The translations under genes were made by a program, and so were the position numbers. The notes under the pieces are model-generated. The model worked only from the letters and a program-made list of their open reading frames with translations, did no database searches and was not told where the DNA came from. A DNA stretch of 43,126 bases from an uncultured Bacilli bacterium (GTDB taxonomy: Bacteria; Bacillota_I; Bacilli_A; RF39; UBA660), in contig CALVRT010000062.1 in NCBI GenBank assembly GCA_944358735.1, positions 1 to 43,126 of the forward strand, given 5' to 3'. Below are positions 16,249 to 24,910 of the stretch, one piece after another (position 1 is the first letter of the stretch; each line of letters opens with the position of its first letter).

Positions 16249-16285
16249 AATAACACCGTCGAAAAAATCTACGGTGTTATTTTCA
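16249..16285 (+). terminator. Terminator of the GNAT gene
   Basis: AATAACACCGT (16249-16259) pairs with ACGGTGTTATT (16271-16281), an 11-bp stem followed by TT. Confidence 0.85.
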
Positions 16286-16534
16286 TTAAATCAATCAAAT
16301 TAATATTATAAATTATTTTTAATTACTAACTTTAATATTTACACCATCAACATTTTTATAAATACGTTTGGCGTTTTTTTCTAATAAAATGAATCAAATA
16401 GAGAAAAAATATATTTTAATTATTTTGTATTTTTCATACCACCATACACTAATCATTACTTAGGTTGCTATATTTTAATTTTCCTAATATATCAGAGATA
16501 CCGATACGGTAAGCCACATACCACGGCCAGTACT
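16286..16534 (-). other. Gene-free stretch with two coding scraps
   Basis: On the minus strand two short peptide-like remnants can be read, each bounded by stops and lacking SD and start: one ending LEKNAKRIYKNVDGVNIKVSN at 16319, and one reading WPWYVAYRIGISDILGKL and ending near 16454. Both look like ends of lost genes. No family recognised, and no RNA structure seen. Confidence 0.3.
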
Positions 16535-16570
16535 AAAAAAAGATGATTTATCAATCAAAATCATCTTTTT
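16535..16570 (-). terminator. Terminator of the LRR-transglutaminase operon
   Basis: AAAGATGATTT/AAATCATCTTT hairpin (arms near 16558-16568 and 16538-16548) with a T run on the minus strand. It overlaps the last codons of the transglutaminase-like gene. Confidence 0.8.
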
Positions 16571-18705
16571 CTTGCACTTAAGTTTTCGTCGTCAAATGCA
16601 AGTTCACCAGCATAACTCATTGTATATAAAGGCTCTGGTTTTTGCGTTGGCTGATTAATACCTAATGATTGTAAGAATAGTTTATTAATCATTTCAGTTT
16701 GATATGGCGACCTAAACAAATTAACAATTATTTCTCTATTATATTTATAACTATTATTATTTTCAATATTTCTTAACAAATCAACGGTATCTATAACACC
16801 TTTATCCCGGCATGAAGTTAATAATTCTTTACAAATTGTGTTATATAATTCTTCTGCTAATTCATTAAAAGCATAGTTTTCTCCTGGCCTTGCTTCATCT
16901 TCAAAGTATTTTAATCCCGCAGAAGTAAGCCATATATTGGCAAATATCGCTTTATCGATAATAGATGGGCCTGTTTGAATTTGACCGGTTTTAATATCTC
17001 TCACCTTAATTTTAGATGCATCTGATTCAAATGAATCTTTTGAATCCATGAATATTTCATATGTTGACGCTAAAGACTTTAATTCACTGAAATTTGGAAT
17101 CTGAATTGTAGGCTTCGTTTGCTTATTTTGTCTATTTAGTGAATCAATATCAACTTTTCTAGATGTTCCAAAAAATTTAACTAAATCAGGATTATAGGTT
17201 CTTATACCATTTGCATCGTAATAACCTATGTATCCGCCTGTCTCATCAACCTTTCTATCAAGTCTTTCACGACTTAAATAATCATCGACCATACTTTGTC
17301 TAGTATCTTTAAAAAAATTTCTTTCAGTAAATACAGAATTTCTTTTTAAAACATCTTTACCATTTTCATTAACCATTTCAAATATATCATATCTCATAAC
17401 ATCAATATCTTTTGCTTTGCGCGGAGCATCAAACATTTGCTGCGCTATAAATACACTTCCATCGCTTCTTGTAAATCTTTTTGTTGGATATACAAATAAA
17501 TTCCTTTTTTCTTCCGGTTTGGATATTTCTTGATATGAGGATACTAATTCCAACTTGTTTCCAACTTCACTTTTTCTAACCTTACCAATATAGTAAGTTT
17601 TCTTTGCTATTGAATCAGCAATATTTTCTTTTGAAAACAAAATATTATCAATAGTTTCTTCATAATTAGGTGGAATAGGTTTTCCAAAATTTTTACAATC
17701 AACTAAATGAGTAACGTTTGTATCGCTATATAGTATTAATGGTAATTGCTTTGTACCATCTTTTGAAATTTCAACATAATAATATCTATAATAATTTGTA
17801 TTATTAATTGTATTGTCACCGATTTGAGCAACTATAAATCTCGAACCATCTTTTCGCGTTCCATAATAAGTAGTTGAACGATAATCTCTTGCTCTTCCTA
17901 TCCCCGTTTGTGAATATATTTGTTTTACCAGTTGGGGTTCGATTTGCGATAATGTATGTTCATAATCTTGAGTTCTTTCACCTGGTGCAGGATGATGCTT
18001 TCTACTAAATGTCGAAATATCTTTTCCTAACCAATCAAAACTCTTCGATTTACCAGAACTAAATATATTATTATCCCAAGTTAAATCAATAGGATATTTT
18101 TTATCATCAATATTTACTATATTCCATGCATGACCACCAGTCCCATCAGATTTTGTATATCCTTCCACATATTCACAATTTATACCATTTCTATCCATAA
18201 ACTCTTTTAATATCATTGCATATCCAGCACATACTGTTTGTTTGGTAATCAAACCTCTTAAACTTCTAATTTCGCTTGAAAGTTTATGCTCAAATTTCGG
18301 ATCATACATTATACCTGTTTTTAATCTATCATACACATAAAGTAATTTTTGAATATCTGACCAATTTCTATTTAAACCAGATTCAATCCTTTCGATTTCT
18401 TCTAATATTTTAATTGTTTCATTTCTCGTATAAATAACTGCACTTGTATAATATTCACCGGTCTCCCCATTACTAAATCGAATATTACCACGTCTTCTTA
18501 TTCTATCCTCATCATATCCACCAGCAATTCTTATTGCTACATTTGAATCTAGTTGTCTTATCATAGATGAAGTTATTCCTTTAGTATTTTGTACTTCAAC
18601 CAATATTTTAGCATCAGGATATTGATTGCATACATTTTTTATATAATTAATATCAAAAGGTTCATTTAATTTAAATGTAATTTTATACTGATAATCATAT
18701 TTCAT
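16561..18705 (-). CDS. Large cytosolic transglutaminase-like protein
   Basis: 714 residues from the ATG at 18705. This start overlaps the LRR gene's end by 11 bases and follows a GTGAAG stretch; an upstream in-frame start at 18738 would lie deep inside the LRR gene. A transglutaminase/papain-fold core lies in the first third, with Cys159 (QTVCAGYAM), His192 (GGHAWNIV) and Asp207 (YPIDLTWDN) as the classical triad in correct order. The first 70 residues read like short beta-alpha repeats related in feel to the LRR partner. The remaining 480 residues match nothing I know, though Tyr-rich and charged. No signal peptide or membrane helix, so it probably acts inside the cell as a crosslinking, deamidating or proteolytic enzyme. 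Substrate unknown. Confidence 0.75.
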   Translation of the reverse strand: MKYDYQYKITFKLNEPFDINYIKNVCNQYPDAKILVEVQNTKGITSSMIRQLDSNVAIRIAGGYDEDRIRRRGNIRFSNGETGEYYTSAVIYTRNETIKILEEIERIESGLNRNWSDIQKLLYVYDRLKTGIMYDPKFEHKLSSEIRSLRGLITKQTVCAGYAMILKEFMDRNGINCEYVEGYTKSDGTGGHAWNIVNIDDKKYPIDLTWDNNIFSSGKSKSFDWLGKDISTFSRKHHPAPGERTQDYEHTLSQIEPQLVKQIYSQTGIGRARDYRSTTYYGTRKDGSRFIVAQIGDNTINNTNYYRYYYVEISKDGTKQLPLILYSDTNVTHLVDCKNFGKPIPPNYEETIDNILFSKENIADSIAKKTYYIGKVRKSEVGNKLELVSSYQEISKPEEKRNLFVYPTKRFTRSDGSVFIAQQMFDAPRKAKDIDVMRYDIFEMVNENGKDVLKRNSVFTERNFFKDTRQSMVDDYLSRERLDRKVDETGGYIGYYDANGIRTYNPDLVKFFGTSRKVDIDSLNRQNKQTKPTIQIPNFSELKSLASTYEIFMDSKDSFESDASKIKVRDIKTGQIQTGPSIIDKAIFANIWLTSAGLKYFEDEARPGENYAFNELAEELYNTICKELLTSCRDKGVIDTVDLLRNIENNNSYKYNREIIVNLFRSPYQTEMINKLFLQSLGINQPTQKPEPLYTMSYAGELAFDDENLSARKR

Positions 18706-19402
18706 TGTCTTCACCACAAAACTCAACCATATTTTCATTTAAAACTAAAATATTGTTTTTCATTAAATTATTAAATAATTCCTTATTGCTGTTATATTGT
18801 TTTTCATCTATGCTTATTCTTTTTAAATTTAATAAACTATTTAAAAAATCAAAATTAGAAATATTAGTATTATCTATATACAATTCTTCTAATGTATCAA
18901 TATTTAATCCAATGTTATCTATTATATTTGAATAAGATATTTGTAAATATTTTAAATGATTTAGCATATTCAACTTTTCAATTTTAATTCTTCCATTTAC
19001 AATTGATAACTCTTCTAAATTTTCAAGAACATTTACAAACGAATAATTCTCTATCTTACAATTTATTAAAGATAATGATTTAAGTTTAAATGAAGCTATT
19101 AAGTCAGCATTTTCAAACTCACAATTTTCAAATACAAATTCTGATAAATTGGTTAAATTCAAAAAAATATTATAATTATCATTAAATATATATCCGTTTC
19201 TTAATGTAATAGTTTTTAAGTTTTTAAGTTTTAATAGTTCTTCCAAAAAAACAAAACTACTATCTGTTTCATTATTATAATCAATAACTACTTCTGTTAT
19301 TTTATTTAATTCTTGCTCTGTAAATTCATTATCAAGTTTATCTAGCTTAAACATTATATAATTAGCCAAATTTTCATTTTCAATTTTAATTATAGTTTCC
19401 AT
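18695..19402 (-). CDS. Leucine-rich repeat protein partnered with the transglutaminase
   Basis: 235 residues from ATG 19402 (SD AAGGTG six bases upstream; a GTG at 19411 is in frame but lacks spacing). It contains about seven irregular LRR units of 20-23 residues with beta strands such as LKTITLRNG, LSEFVFENC, LKSLSLINC, LEELSIVNG, LKYLQISYS and LEELYIDNT. There is no signal peptide, LPXTG or membrane helix, unlike most bacterial surface LRR proteins, so it should be cytosolic. LRR arcs bind proteins. Overlap with the transglutaminase-like gene by 11 bases suggests the products are made together, possibly as a recogniser and an effector. Confidence 0.75.
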   Translation of the reverse strand: METIIKIENENLANYIMFKLDKLDNEFTEQELNKITEVVIDYNNETDSSFVFLEELLKLKNLKTITLRNGYIFNDNYNIFLNLTNLSEFVFENCEFENADLIASFKLKSLSLINCKIENYSFVNVLENLEELSIVNGRIKIEKLNMLNHLKYLQISYSNIIDNIGLNIDTLEELYIDNTNISNFDFLNSLLNLKRISIDEKQYNSNKELFNNLMKNNILVLNENMVEFCGEDNEI

Positions 19403-19477
19403 TAAATGCACCTTACTTTCATATATAATTATAACATCAATTCATCGATTTGTTCTAAAATTGTAAATATCACTACT

Positions 19478-19522
19478 AAAATGTACAATTTTGTACATTT
19501 TATTTTCCCATTTTTGTACATT
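19478..19522. promoter_or_regulatory. Candidate operator: TGTACA dyad plus third half-site
   Basis: AAAATGTACAA - TT - TTGTACATTTT (19478-19501) is an 11-bp-arm inverted repeat, followed by another TTGTACATT at 19514-19522. It lies about 75 bases upstream of the LRR start. It may be a repressor site for the LRR-transglutaminase operon, though it also falls in a decayed reading frame. Confidence 0.45.
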
Positions 19523-19680
19523 CTTATAGTATCATTAACATTAAATGTATCAAAAGGAATATCTTCGTTTTAAAAACATCAACAAATGCTCCTTTAAAGC
19601 GCTCAATATGATTTCATTTTGTTCAGTCCATAAATCTACTCTAGCACCATTTCTTGTAAAATTACAAATTTTTCTATAAT

Positions 19681-19709
19681 TTGTTTATTAATTAAAATTT
19701 TGATAGAAT
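19681..19709 (+). promoter_or_regulatory. Promoter of the metallopeptidase gene
   Basis: TTGTTT (19681-19686), 17 bases, TAGAAT (19704-19709), then AGAGGTGA as SD before the ATG at 19733. Confidence 0.55.
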
Positions 19710-19732
19710 AACAGGCAAAGAGGTGAAAAAAT

Positions 19733-20557
19733 ATGAATAGTTTTAATTACTCAAGTACAATTTTAATATGTTCTAAAATTAAAGATTTTAAAGAGTATTT
19801 AAAGAATATAAAAAGTGACTTTCATAAACTAGATAAAAGAAATAAAGAAAAATATTTAACAACAATAAAGTTAATGAGTTATACAGCTTTAAGTGGTAAA
19901 ACTAAAGAATCATACAGAACTCTTTATAATCATAAAGCTATAAAAAAGCTCATACTAGAACAATTTGCTGGCTTAAACTTACAAAACTTTGATTCTATTA
20001 TTGATGATTTACTAACAGTTTTATCTTCTATTACAGATACCCATACTACCCCAAACATATCAGAAGATAATATCAAAACAATATTTAAAACAATTAATCA
20101 AAAAATCCCTGAATTTAATAATATTTTATCCAATATTGATTTAGATATTTTAATTTTAGATTACACTGATAAAAATGTAAATTCAGCTACTGTTCCTTCA
20201 CAAAATTTTAAAAAATTTAAAATCCTTTGCTTTTGTATGAAAGACAACGATGAATACAAAAGTGGTGCTCTTAATCCTGTTTATGTTTTCTTGCACGAGC
20301 TAGGACATATTATTTGCTGGCTTGTAACAAGTGAATATAAAAAAACTCCTAATTCATTTTTTCAAGATATAGGAAAATATTTTATTGGTCTAACACCGGA
20401 TAATCCTGATGCTTTAGAAGTTTTCGCCGATTGTTTTGCCATGGCTATAATGTATAACACACCTTTAAATAAATATAATCCCTTTTCTATGTTTTCTGAA
20501 GAATTATTTATTGATTTAGAAAAGTATTTTACCAAAATTATTAAAACTATAAAATAA
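19733..20557 (+). CDS. ImmA/IrrE-like zinc metallopeptidase
   Basis: A 274-residue protein whose C-terminal half carries a zinc peptidase site: H188-E-L-G-H192 and a downstream Glu229 in DALEVFADCFA, the pattern of gluzincin-like ImmA/IrrE peptidases. The first 130 residues are helical and unassigned. No signal peptide, so it acts inside the cell. ImmA-type enzymes cleave repressors of mobile elements or stress regulators, but no repressor gene is paired with it here: neighbours are the LRR operon (divergent) and the AIPR gene (convergent). Family assignment is moderately sure; the target is unknown. Confidence 0.7.
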   Translation: MNSFNYSSTILICSKIKDFKEYLKNIKSDFHKLDKRNKEKYLTTIKLMSYTALSGKTKESYRTLYNHKAIKKLILEQFAGLNLQNFDSIIDDLLTVLSSITDTHTTPNISEDNIKTIFKTINQKIPEFNNILSNIDLDILILDYTDKNVNSATVPSQNFKKFKILCFCMKDNDEYKSGALNPVYVFLHELGHIICWLVTSEYKKTPNSFFQDIGKYFIGLTPDNPDALEVFADCFAMAIMYNTPLNKYNPFSMFSEELFIDLEKYFTKIIKTIK

Positions 20558-20560
20558 ATA

Positions 20561-20606
20561 GAGTATAGAATTTTACTCATACGTGATCTTCTATACTCTT
20601 TTTTTT
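20561..20606 (+). terminator. Terminator of the metallopeptidase gene
   Basis: GAGTATAGAA (20561-20570) pairs with TTCTATACTC (20589-20598), a perfect 10-bp stem followed by eight T. It also separates the convergent AIPR gene. Confidence 0.85.
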
Positions 20607-20619
20607 ACATACTAATATT

Positions 20620-22362
20620 TTAATCAGCTGTCCAGCGATTTTCAAATTTATCTGGAGACATTTTTAACACTTTATATAAATTATCTCTTAACTCTTTTCC
20701 TTCAGACATATAGCTTAATGCATTTATTTGACTTCGTACGGCATCGCGAATATTTTTTAAAGAACCTTTATTCTTACTCCAATTTTGAGGGCTAAATATC
20801 TTCCCGTTATCTCTAGCCTCAGCATTAGCATTTTCAAAAGCCATATTTAAACAATTTCCTGCTAAATCAACTACTTTATCCATTAAATTATTTTCTTTTA
20901 AAAGATTTAAAACAATAGTCGGATTAGGAACCGTTTCAGGCATATTATTTATAACACAGAATACATACGAAATTGTATATAAATGATGATATGTAGCGTA
21001 TGACTTCATTGCTAATAATTGCTCATTCATATTTAACGGATTACTCTCATTCCACCTAAGCTTAACCGCATCAAATAATTCTTTTAAAGCTTGAATATTT
21101 TCTGGTTGATATTCTTTATGAAATAATTGCGTAAAATATTTATCAAAAATTTTAGTCTCACTATAAGATATTGTTGGTCTTTGAGAATGCCAAGCAATTA
21201 ATTCTTTGCCCAAATCTGTCAAATCAATTATATGGTTGGTATTATACTTGGCAGTATTTACTTTTTCACCACGCTTAGTTTTAAAATATCCATCTGGATA
21301 TCTTTCTTCATATGCTTTCTTAATTGCTAAAATATTTTTATCATTGCTTCTTAAATCTCTGGCTTTAACTGCACTTTGAGAATTAGTGTTTACACTTATC
21401 TTATCTGCTTTGTCATTATCGGCAATTTCATAAAACTTAAACAAAATATATCCATCATTTGTAGCCTTTATTGATTCACTACAAGAATAAATCGTATTTA
21501 ATGACTGGCAACCATTTACAACATTCAATTCTTTAGCCTTCAAAACATTATTAACTACTTCAAGTTTTGAACATATTGCTGTGATACCATTGTGATAAAA
21601 GAAAAATTCTTTGGGATTATTTTTTATCGTTTTAGCAATCCCTTTATTAATCTTATTATTTCCTAAAGATTGTCTAACATTTTTTCTAAACAAACTTCCA
21701 TCATGTATACCAGGAATATTTATACATTCTTTTAAAGGTATTGCCGCAATTATAGCTTTTGTGCCATCCAAATCTAATTCAATATATTTATTAGGTTGAA
21801 TTTTAAAATCATAATTAATATATGGCCTACTTTTATTCATAGCTTCATCATATCTAAAATTTATAACATCCAAATCCACCAATGTAAAATTTGCCGTTAA
21901 ATTTTCATAAGACGATAAAGTTTTTTGAAACACTTCAAAATCCTTTTTGGCTGCCGGTGTTAAATCTGCTATTGTTACCAACTCAAAACATATCGTATAA
22001 TCATCATCTATGGCATTAGAAATGTCATTAATCTTTGCTTTCAACTTTTCGTTAGCATTTTCTTGCAATGCATCTAAATTATTTATTTGGACCCATGATG
22101 CTAAAACTTCTTGTAATGGTTCAGAATCTACTTTACCTGAGTAATATTTACCTTGTAATATATAAATTATTGAATCTTGATTATCTATATATACAGCATC
22201 TATTTGTTTATCTCCCGCTCCATCAGTAATACAATCTTTAGTTTCAACAGTATCTAAATTAAAAATATTCCGCAAATACCATGCGATAAACCTTTGTCCG
22301 TCATTGGCATAATTGTTTTGATAATATTCACTTTTAATATCTTCACTTATCTTTTCTTTCAT
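20620..22362 (-). CDS. AIPR-family abortive phage-infection protein
   Basis: 580 residues matching my knowledge of the AIPR family (abortive infection phage resistance). The N-terminus has a PD-(D/E)XK-like nuclease pattern: D55 in KQIDAVYID and Q70-G-K72 in YILQGKY. The family core follows, with GIAKTIKNNPKEFFFYHNGI, then NVVNGCQSLNTIY and KFYEIADNDKADKISVNTNS. It appears intact with SD AGGAGTAAA. It is the last gene behind a truncated methyltransferase (13-bp gap) and a broken yhcG, the remains of a restriction-like defence operon. AIPR proteins are linked to phage defence; the exact nucleic-acid target here is unknown. Confidence 0.85.
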   Translation of the reverse strand: MKEKISEDIKSEYYQNNYANDGQRFIAWYLRNIFNLDTVETKDCITDGAGDKQIDAVYIDNQDSIIYILQGKYYSGKVDSEPLQEVLASWVQINNLDALQENANEKLKAKINDISNAIDDDYTICFELVTIADLTPAAKKDFEVFQKTLSSYENLTANFTLVDLDVINFRYDEAMNKSRPYINYDFKIQPNKYIELDLDGTKAIIAAIPLKECINIPGIHDGSLFRKNVRQSLGNNKINKGIAKTIKNNPKEFFFYHNGITAICSKLEVVNNVLKAKELNVVNGCQSLNTIYSCSESIKATNDGYILFKFYEIADNDKADKISVNTNSQSAVKARDLRSNDKNILAIKKAYEERYPDGYFKTKRGEKVNTAKYNTNHIIDLTDLGKELIAWHSQRPTISYSETKIFDKYFTQLFHKEYQPENIQALKELFDAVKLRWNESNPLNMNEQLLAMKSYATYHHLYTISYVFCVINNMPETVPNPTIVLNLLKENNLMDKVVDLAGNCLNMAFENANAEARDNGKIFSPQNWSKNKGSLKNIRDAVRSQINALSYMSEGKELRDNLYKVLKMSPDKFENRWTAD

Positions 22363-22375
22363 ACATTTACTCCTA

Positions 22376-23296
22376 TCATTTTTTATAATTCTTTGCTACT
22401 TTTATTAAATTTGTAAGTAATTCCTTATATGAAGACAAAATTATTATATCTTCACTATCTTTTTCAAAAGAATTTGTCTTTTGTGACAATTTATTTTTAA
22501 TAATAATCTTATTCTTAATTCCTTTAATCTTACAGGATTTATTCATTTTACTAATACACTCTTCTAACGATTCATTATCTTTTTGAAATTTAAGAGCAAT
22601 AACATTTTCTTTATCCTCTGATGGGATAATTGCATCTATTCCAGAATTTCTTTGTATAGGCAAACAATCAAATAAATCAATAATAAATTGTTCTTCTTTT
22701 GATTTATGATTATATTTTTCAATACCATCTTCAAGCAATTTAGAATCGGTTTTCACAATATTTCCAGTTAATCTTTCTTTACACAAATTAATTGCCTCAT
22801 CAGAAATATCAATACCAATATATTTCCTTTTTAAAAGTTTCGCCGTAGCTAAAGCAGTTCCGCTTCCACAAAAAGGGTCAAGAACTATATCACCTTCATC
22901 TGAACCTATTTTAATTATCTGTTCCAATAAAAGAATCGGCTTTTGTGTTGGATAACCATTACGCTCTTTCGCTTTTGGATTCAAATATGGTATATTCCAA
23001 ACATCAGATAAAGGAACACCTTTTTTGTCATAATTATTTACAATATTACCATCTTGGTCAGTTTGATATACCGTTATTCCATCACTATCTTTAACTCTAT
23101 TTTGTAATATTTGATCTAAATTAGTAGTTAAAGAATAATTTGTATATAAAGTATTAAATTTATAATTATTTGTTTTACTATAAAAAAATATATTTTGATG
23201 AGAATTTAATAAACCTTTTTTGGAATTAGACCATCTTTTATATGCCCAAATTATTTCACTTCGAAAATTATTACTTCCAACATTTGTTAATCCCAT
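22376..23296 (-). pseudogene. Beta-class N4/N6 DNA methyltransferase lacking its catalytic N-terminus
   Basis: 306 codons covering only the back half of a beta-class DNA methyltransferase: part of the target-recognition region (FRSEIIWAYKRWSNSKKG), then NGYPTQKP (113-120) and the SAM-binding DPFCGSGTA (140-148). Beta-class enzymes place catalytic motif IV (DPPY) about 100 residues before FRSEIIW; here the frame starts at MGLTNVGSN just upstream and no DPPY exists between it and the yhcG stop. A good SD (AAAGGTGG) precedes the ATG, so a protein may be made, but it should not methylate DNA. The C-terminal 130 residues resemble a restriction-endonuclease-type extension in position, but this part is unassigned. 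Confidence 0.8.
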
Positions 23297-23322
23297 AACT
23301 TACCACCACCTTTATAATTTTT

Positions 23323-24350
23323 TTAATATTCATTTAATTCAAAATTTTTCTTTTCTTCTTCTACAGCATTAATCAATTCTTGTTCTGTCGGCATATGCAA
23401 TTTATATTCTGTCGAAAATATTGTTTTGTTATCTTCAGGAAGTGTATATTTTACAACAGTTTTATTTCTGTTTGTAGAAAGCAATATTCCCACCGTTGGA
23501 TTTTCATCATCTTGTTTTATTTCTCTATCGTAGTAATTAACATACATTTGCATTTGCCCGATATCTTGGTGAGTTACTTTTCCTATTTTTAAGTCAATTA
23601 TAACAAAACATCTTAATAATCTGTTATAGAAAACTAAATCCGGATAAAAATGATCTTCTTCTAACGTTAATCTCACCTGATTGCCAACATAACTAAAGCC
23701 TTTACCAAGTTCTAGTAAAAATTCTTTTAAGTGTTCTAATATATTTTTTCCAAATCGCTTTCTAAATAATCTGTATTTTCCTTAATGTCCAAAAACTCTA
23801 AGACAAATGGATCTTTTACCAAATCTTTACCAGTTTTTAATACCTGCCCTCTTTCTGATAATTCCAATACCTTATTTTTATCAGCAGATAAAGCTAATCT
23901 TTCATATAACAAAGAATCCTTTTGTCTTTGAAGTTCTCTGACACTCCAATTAGAATTAATTGCTTCTTTAAAATAGAAGTTTCTTTTAGTTTTTTCTTCT
24001 ATCTTTATTAACTCTACATAATGCGACCAACTCAATTGCGACGACACTGTTGTCGCAATTTGAAAGCAATTATAAAATTTTCGCATCCTTTCCAAATTTC
24101 TTTTTGAAAAGCCTTTGCCAAATTCTTTAGTTAATTTTTCTGATAACTTTTCTAAAATAGCATCACCGTAACTGGCCCTTTCATTTCCTTGTTGCACTTC
24201 CATAATCACTTTACCTATATTCCAATATAAATTAAGCATTTCAGTATTTACAGCACTATAAACTTTATTTCTACTATTGATAACTAGCTATCTTATATTA
24301 GCAAATATATTATTTATTTCGCGATCATCATTTATTAATTCATTAACCAT
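23323..24350 (-). pseudogene. YhcG-type (DUF1016) nuclease gene with a nonsense codon and a frameshift
   Basis: Three pieces of one PD-(D/E)XK YhcG/DUF1016 protein. ATG at 24350 (SD AGGGGG) gives MVNELIND and 12 more codons, then TAG at 24290-24288 as codon 21. The same frame continues with LVINSRNKVYSAVNTEMLNL and the DUF1016 N-terminal domain to about 23750. At the A/T run 23744-23749 one base is missing; restoring it joins LESDLEK to NILEHLKEFLLELGKGF and the nuclease domain (FYPDLVFYNRLLRCFVIIDLK, the D...DLK active site). Two independent lesions make this a true pseudogene. A shadow dyad at 24034-24060 is part of the coding sequence. Confidence 0.88.
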
Positions 24351-24408
24351 AAATTTCCCCCTTTTCCTTGCTTTTTTTCATTACTTTAATGATATCACAT
24401 TTCCTATT

Positions 24409-24444
24409 ATTTTCCTAATAAATTTCCTAATAAATTTCCTAATA
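24409..24444. repeat. 12-bp tandem repeat, three copies
   Basis: ATTTTCCTAATA, AATTTCCTAATA, AATTTCCTAATA in tandem, with a weaker copy before it, located between yhcG and the XRE regulator. Possibly slippage DNA; no function evident. Confidence 0.7.
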
Positions 24445-24452
24445 AAATCAAA

Positions 24453-24485
24453 AAAACAAATGATTTTCTTATAACCATTTGTTTT
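24453..24485 (-). terminator. Terminator of the XRE regulator gene
   Basis: AAAACAAATG/CATTTGTTTT (24476-24485 with 24453-24462), followed on the minus strand by T-rich sequence. It touches the stop codon. Confidence 0.8.
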
Positions 24486-24867
24486 AATCATTACCAAGTA
24501 AATATAAACTAATACTAAATAAACCAATACCAAGCATAATTAAGGATGATTTAACATCTATTTGCCCTAGCACATTTAATACTATAATAGCAATGCTCAT
24601 TGCTAAAGCGACCGCTTTTAAAATTAAATTCACTAAACTTTTGTTTTTAGTAACAACCCCATTTTGCATTTTAGTATTTAATAAATCATTGACTGGCACT
24701 TCCAGCACATCAGCAAGCCTAGCAATGGTATTGATATCAGGATAAGATAAATCTCTTTCCCATTTAGAAACAGCTTTATCAGTAACGTTCATCTTTTCCG
24801 CAAGTTCTTGCTGGGTATAACCTTTTTTCTTCCGTAAAGAAGCAATCGTTTTTCCAATACTTTTCAT
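24484..24867 (-). CDS. XRE-family regulator with a two-helix membrane tail
   Basis: 127 residues from ATG 24867, chosen because GGAGGT lies 8 bases upstream; a GTG further up overlaps that SD. The N-terminal HTH_XRE domain (SLRKKKGYTQQELAEKMNVT, then DKAVSKWERDLSYPD) is followed by a short linker and two hydrophobic helices (about 82-100 and 105-122), tethering the DNA-binding domain to the membrane. Similar HTH-membrane proteins occur widely in Firmicutes with unknown signals. It is monocistronic, with palindromes upstream that suggest autoregulation. It sits just outside the decayed defence operon. Confidence 0.85.
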   Translation of the reverse strand: MKSIGKTIASLRKKKGYTQQELAEKMNVTDKAVSKWERDLSYPDINTIARLADVLEVPVNDLLNTKMQNGVVTKNKSLVNLILKAVALAMSIAIIVLNVLGQIDVKSSLIMLGIGLFSISLYLLGND

Positions 24868-24910
24868 TTTTATAACCTCCACAAAAATATTACCATTATT
24901 TATATATAAA

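Larger units (their letters stand above)
19412..19732. other. Intergenic region with decayed coding sequence
   Basis: About 320 bases. On the minus strand pieces of one protein can be followed across at least one frame change: NGARVDLWTEQNEI near 19650, ERFKGAFVDVFK near 19590, then NEDIPFDTFNVNDTIRMYKN running to a stop at 19429. There is no start or SD, so this looks like a dead gene of unknown family. The TGTACA dyad and the promoter of the plus-strand metallopeptidase lie within it. Confidence 0.4.

Noticed and set aside
16561..16563. Genetic code 4 (TGA = Trp), considered because the genome is AT-rich and MraZ boxes look Mollicutes-like
   Set aside because: TGA ends the transglutaminase-like, LRR, methyltransferase and small-peptide genes at natural ends or next to terminators, and Trp is encoded by TGG throughout.
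24034..24060. 9-bp-arm inverted repeat AATTGCGAC...GTCGCAATT
   Set aside because: It lies inside the yhcG reading frame and encodes a conserved-looking part of the DUF1016 domain (ATTVSSQLSW); no T tail, so neither terminator nor operator is needed to explain it.
24409..24444. Possible CRISPR or iteron array
   Set aside because: The 12-bp units are directly adjacent with no spacers, only three clear copies exist, and no cas or replication gene is nearby.
13053..24480. Prophage
   Set aside because: No integrase, capsid, portal, terminase, tail or lysis gene is visible; only KilA-N and DUF7666-like domains hint at phage ancestry.
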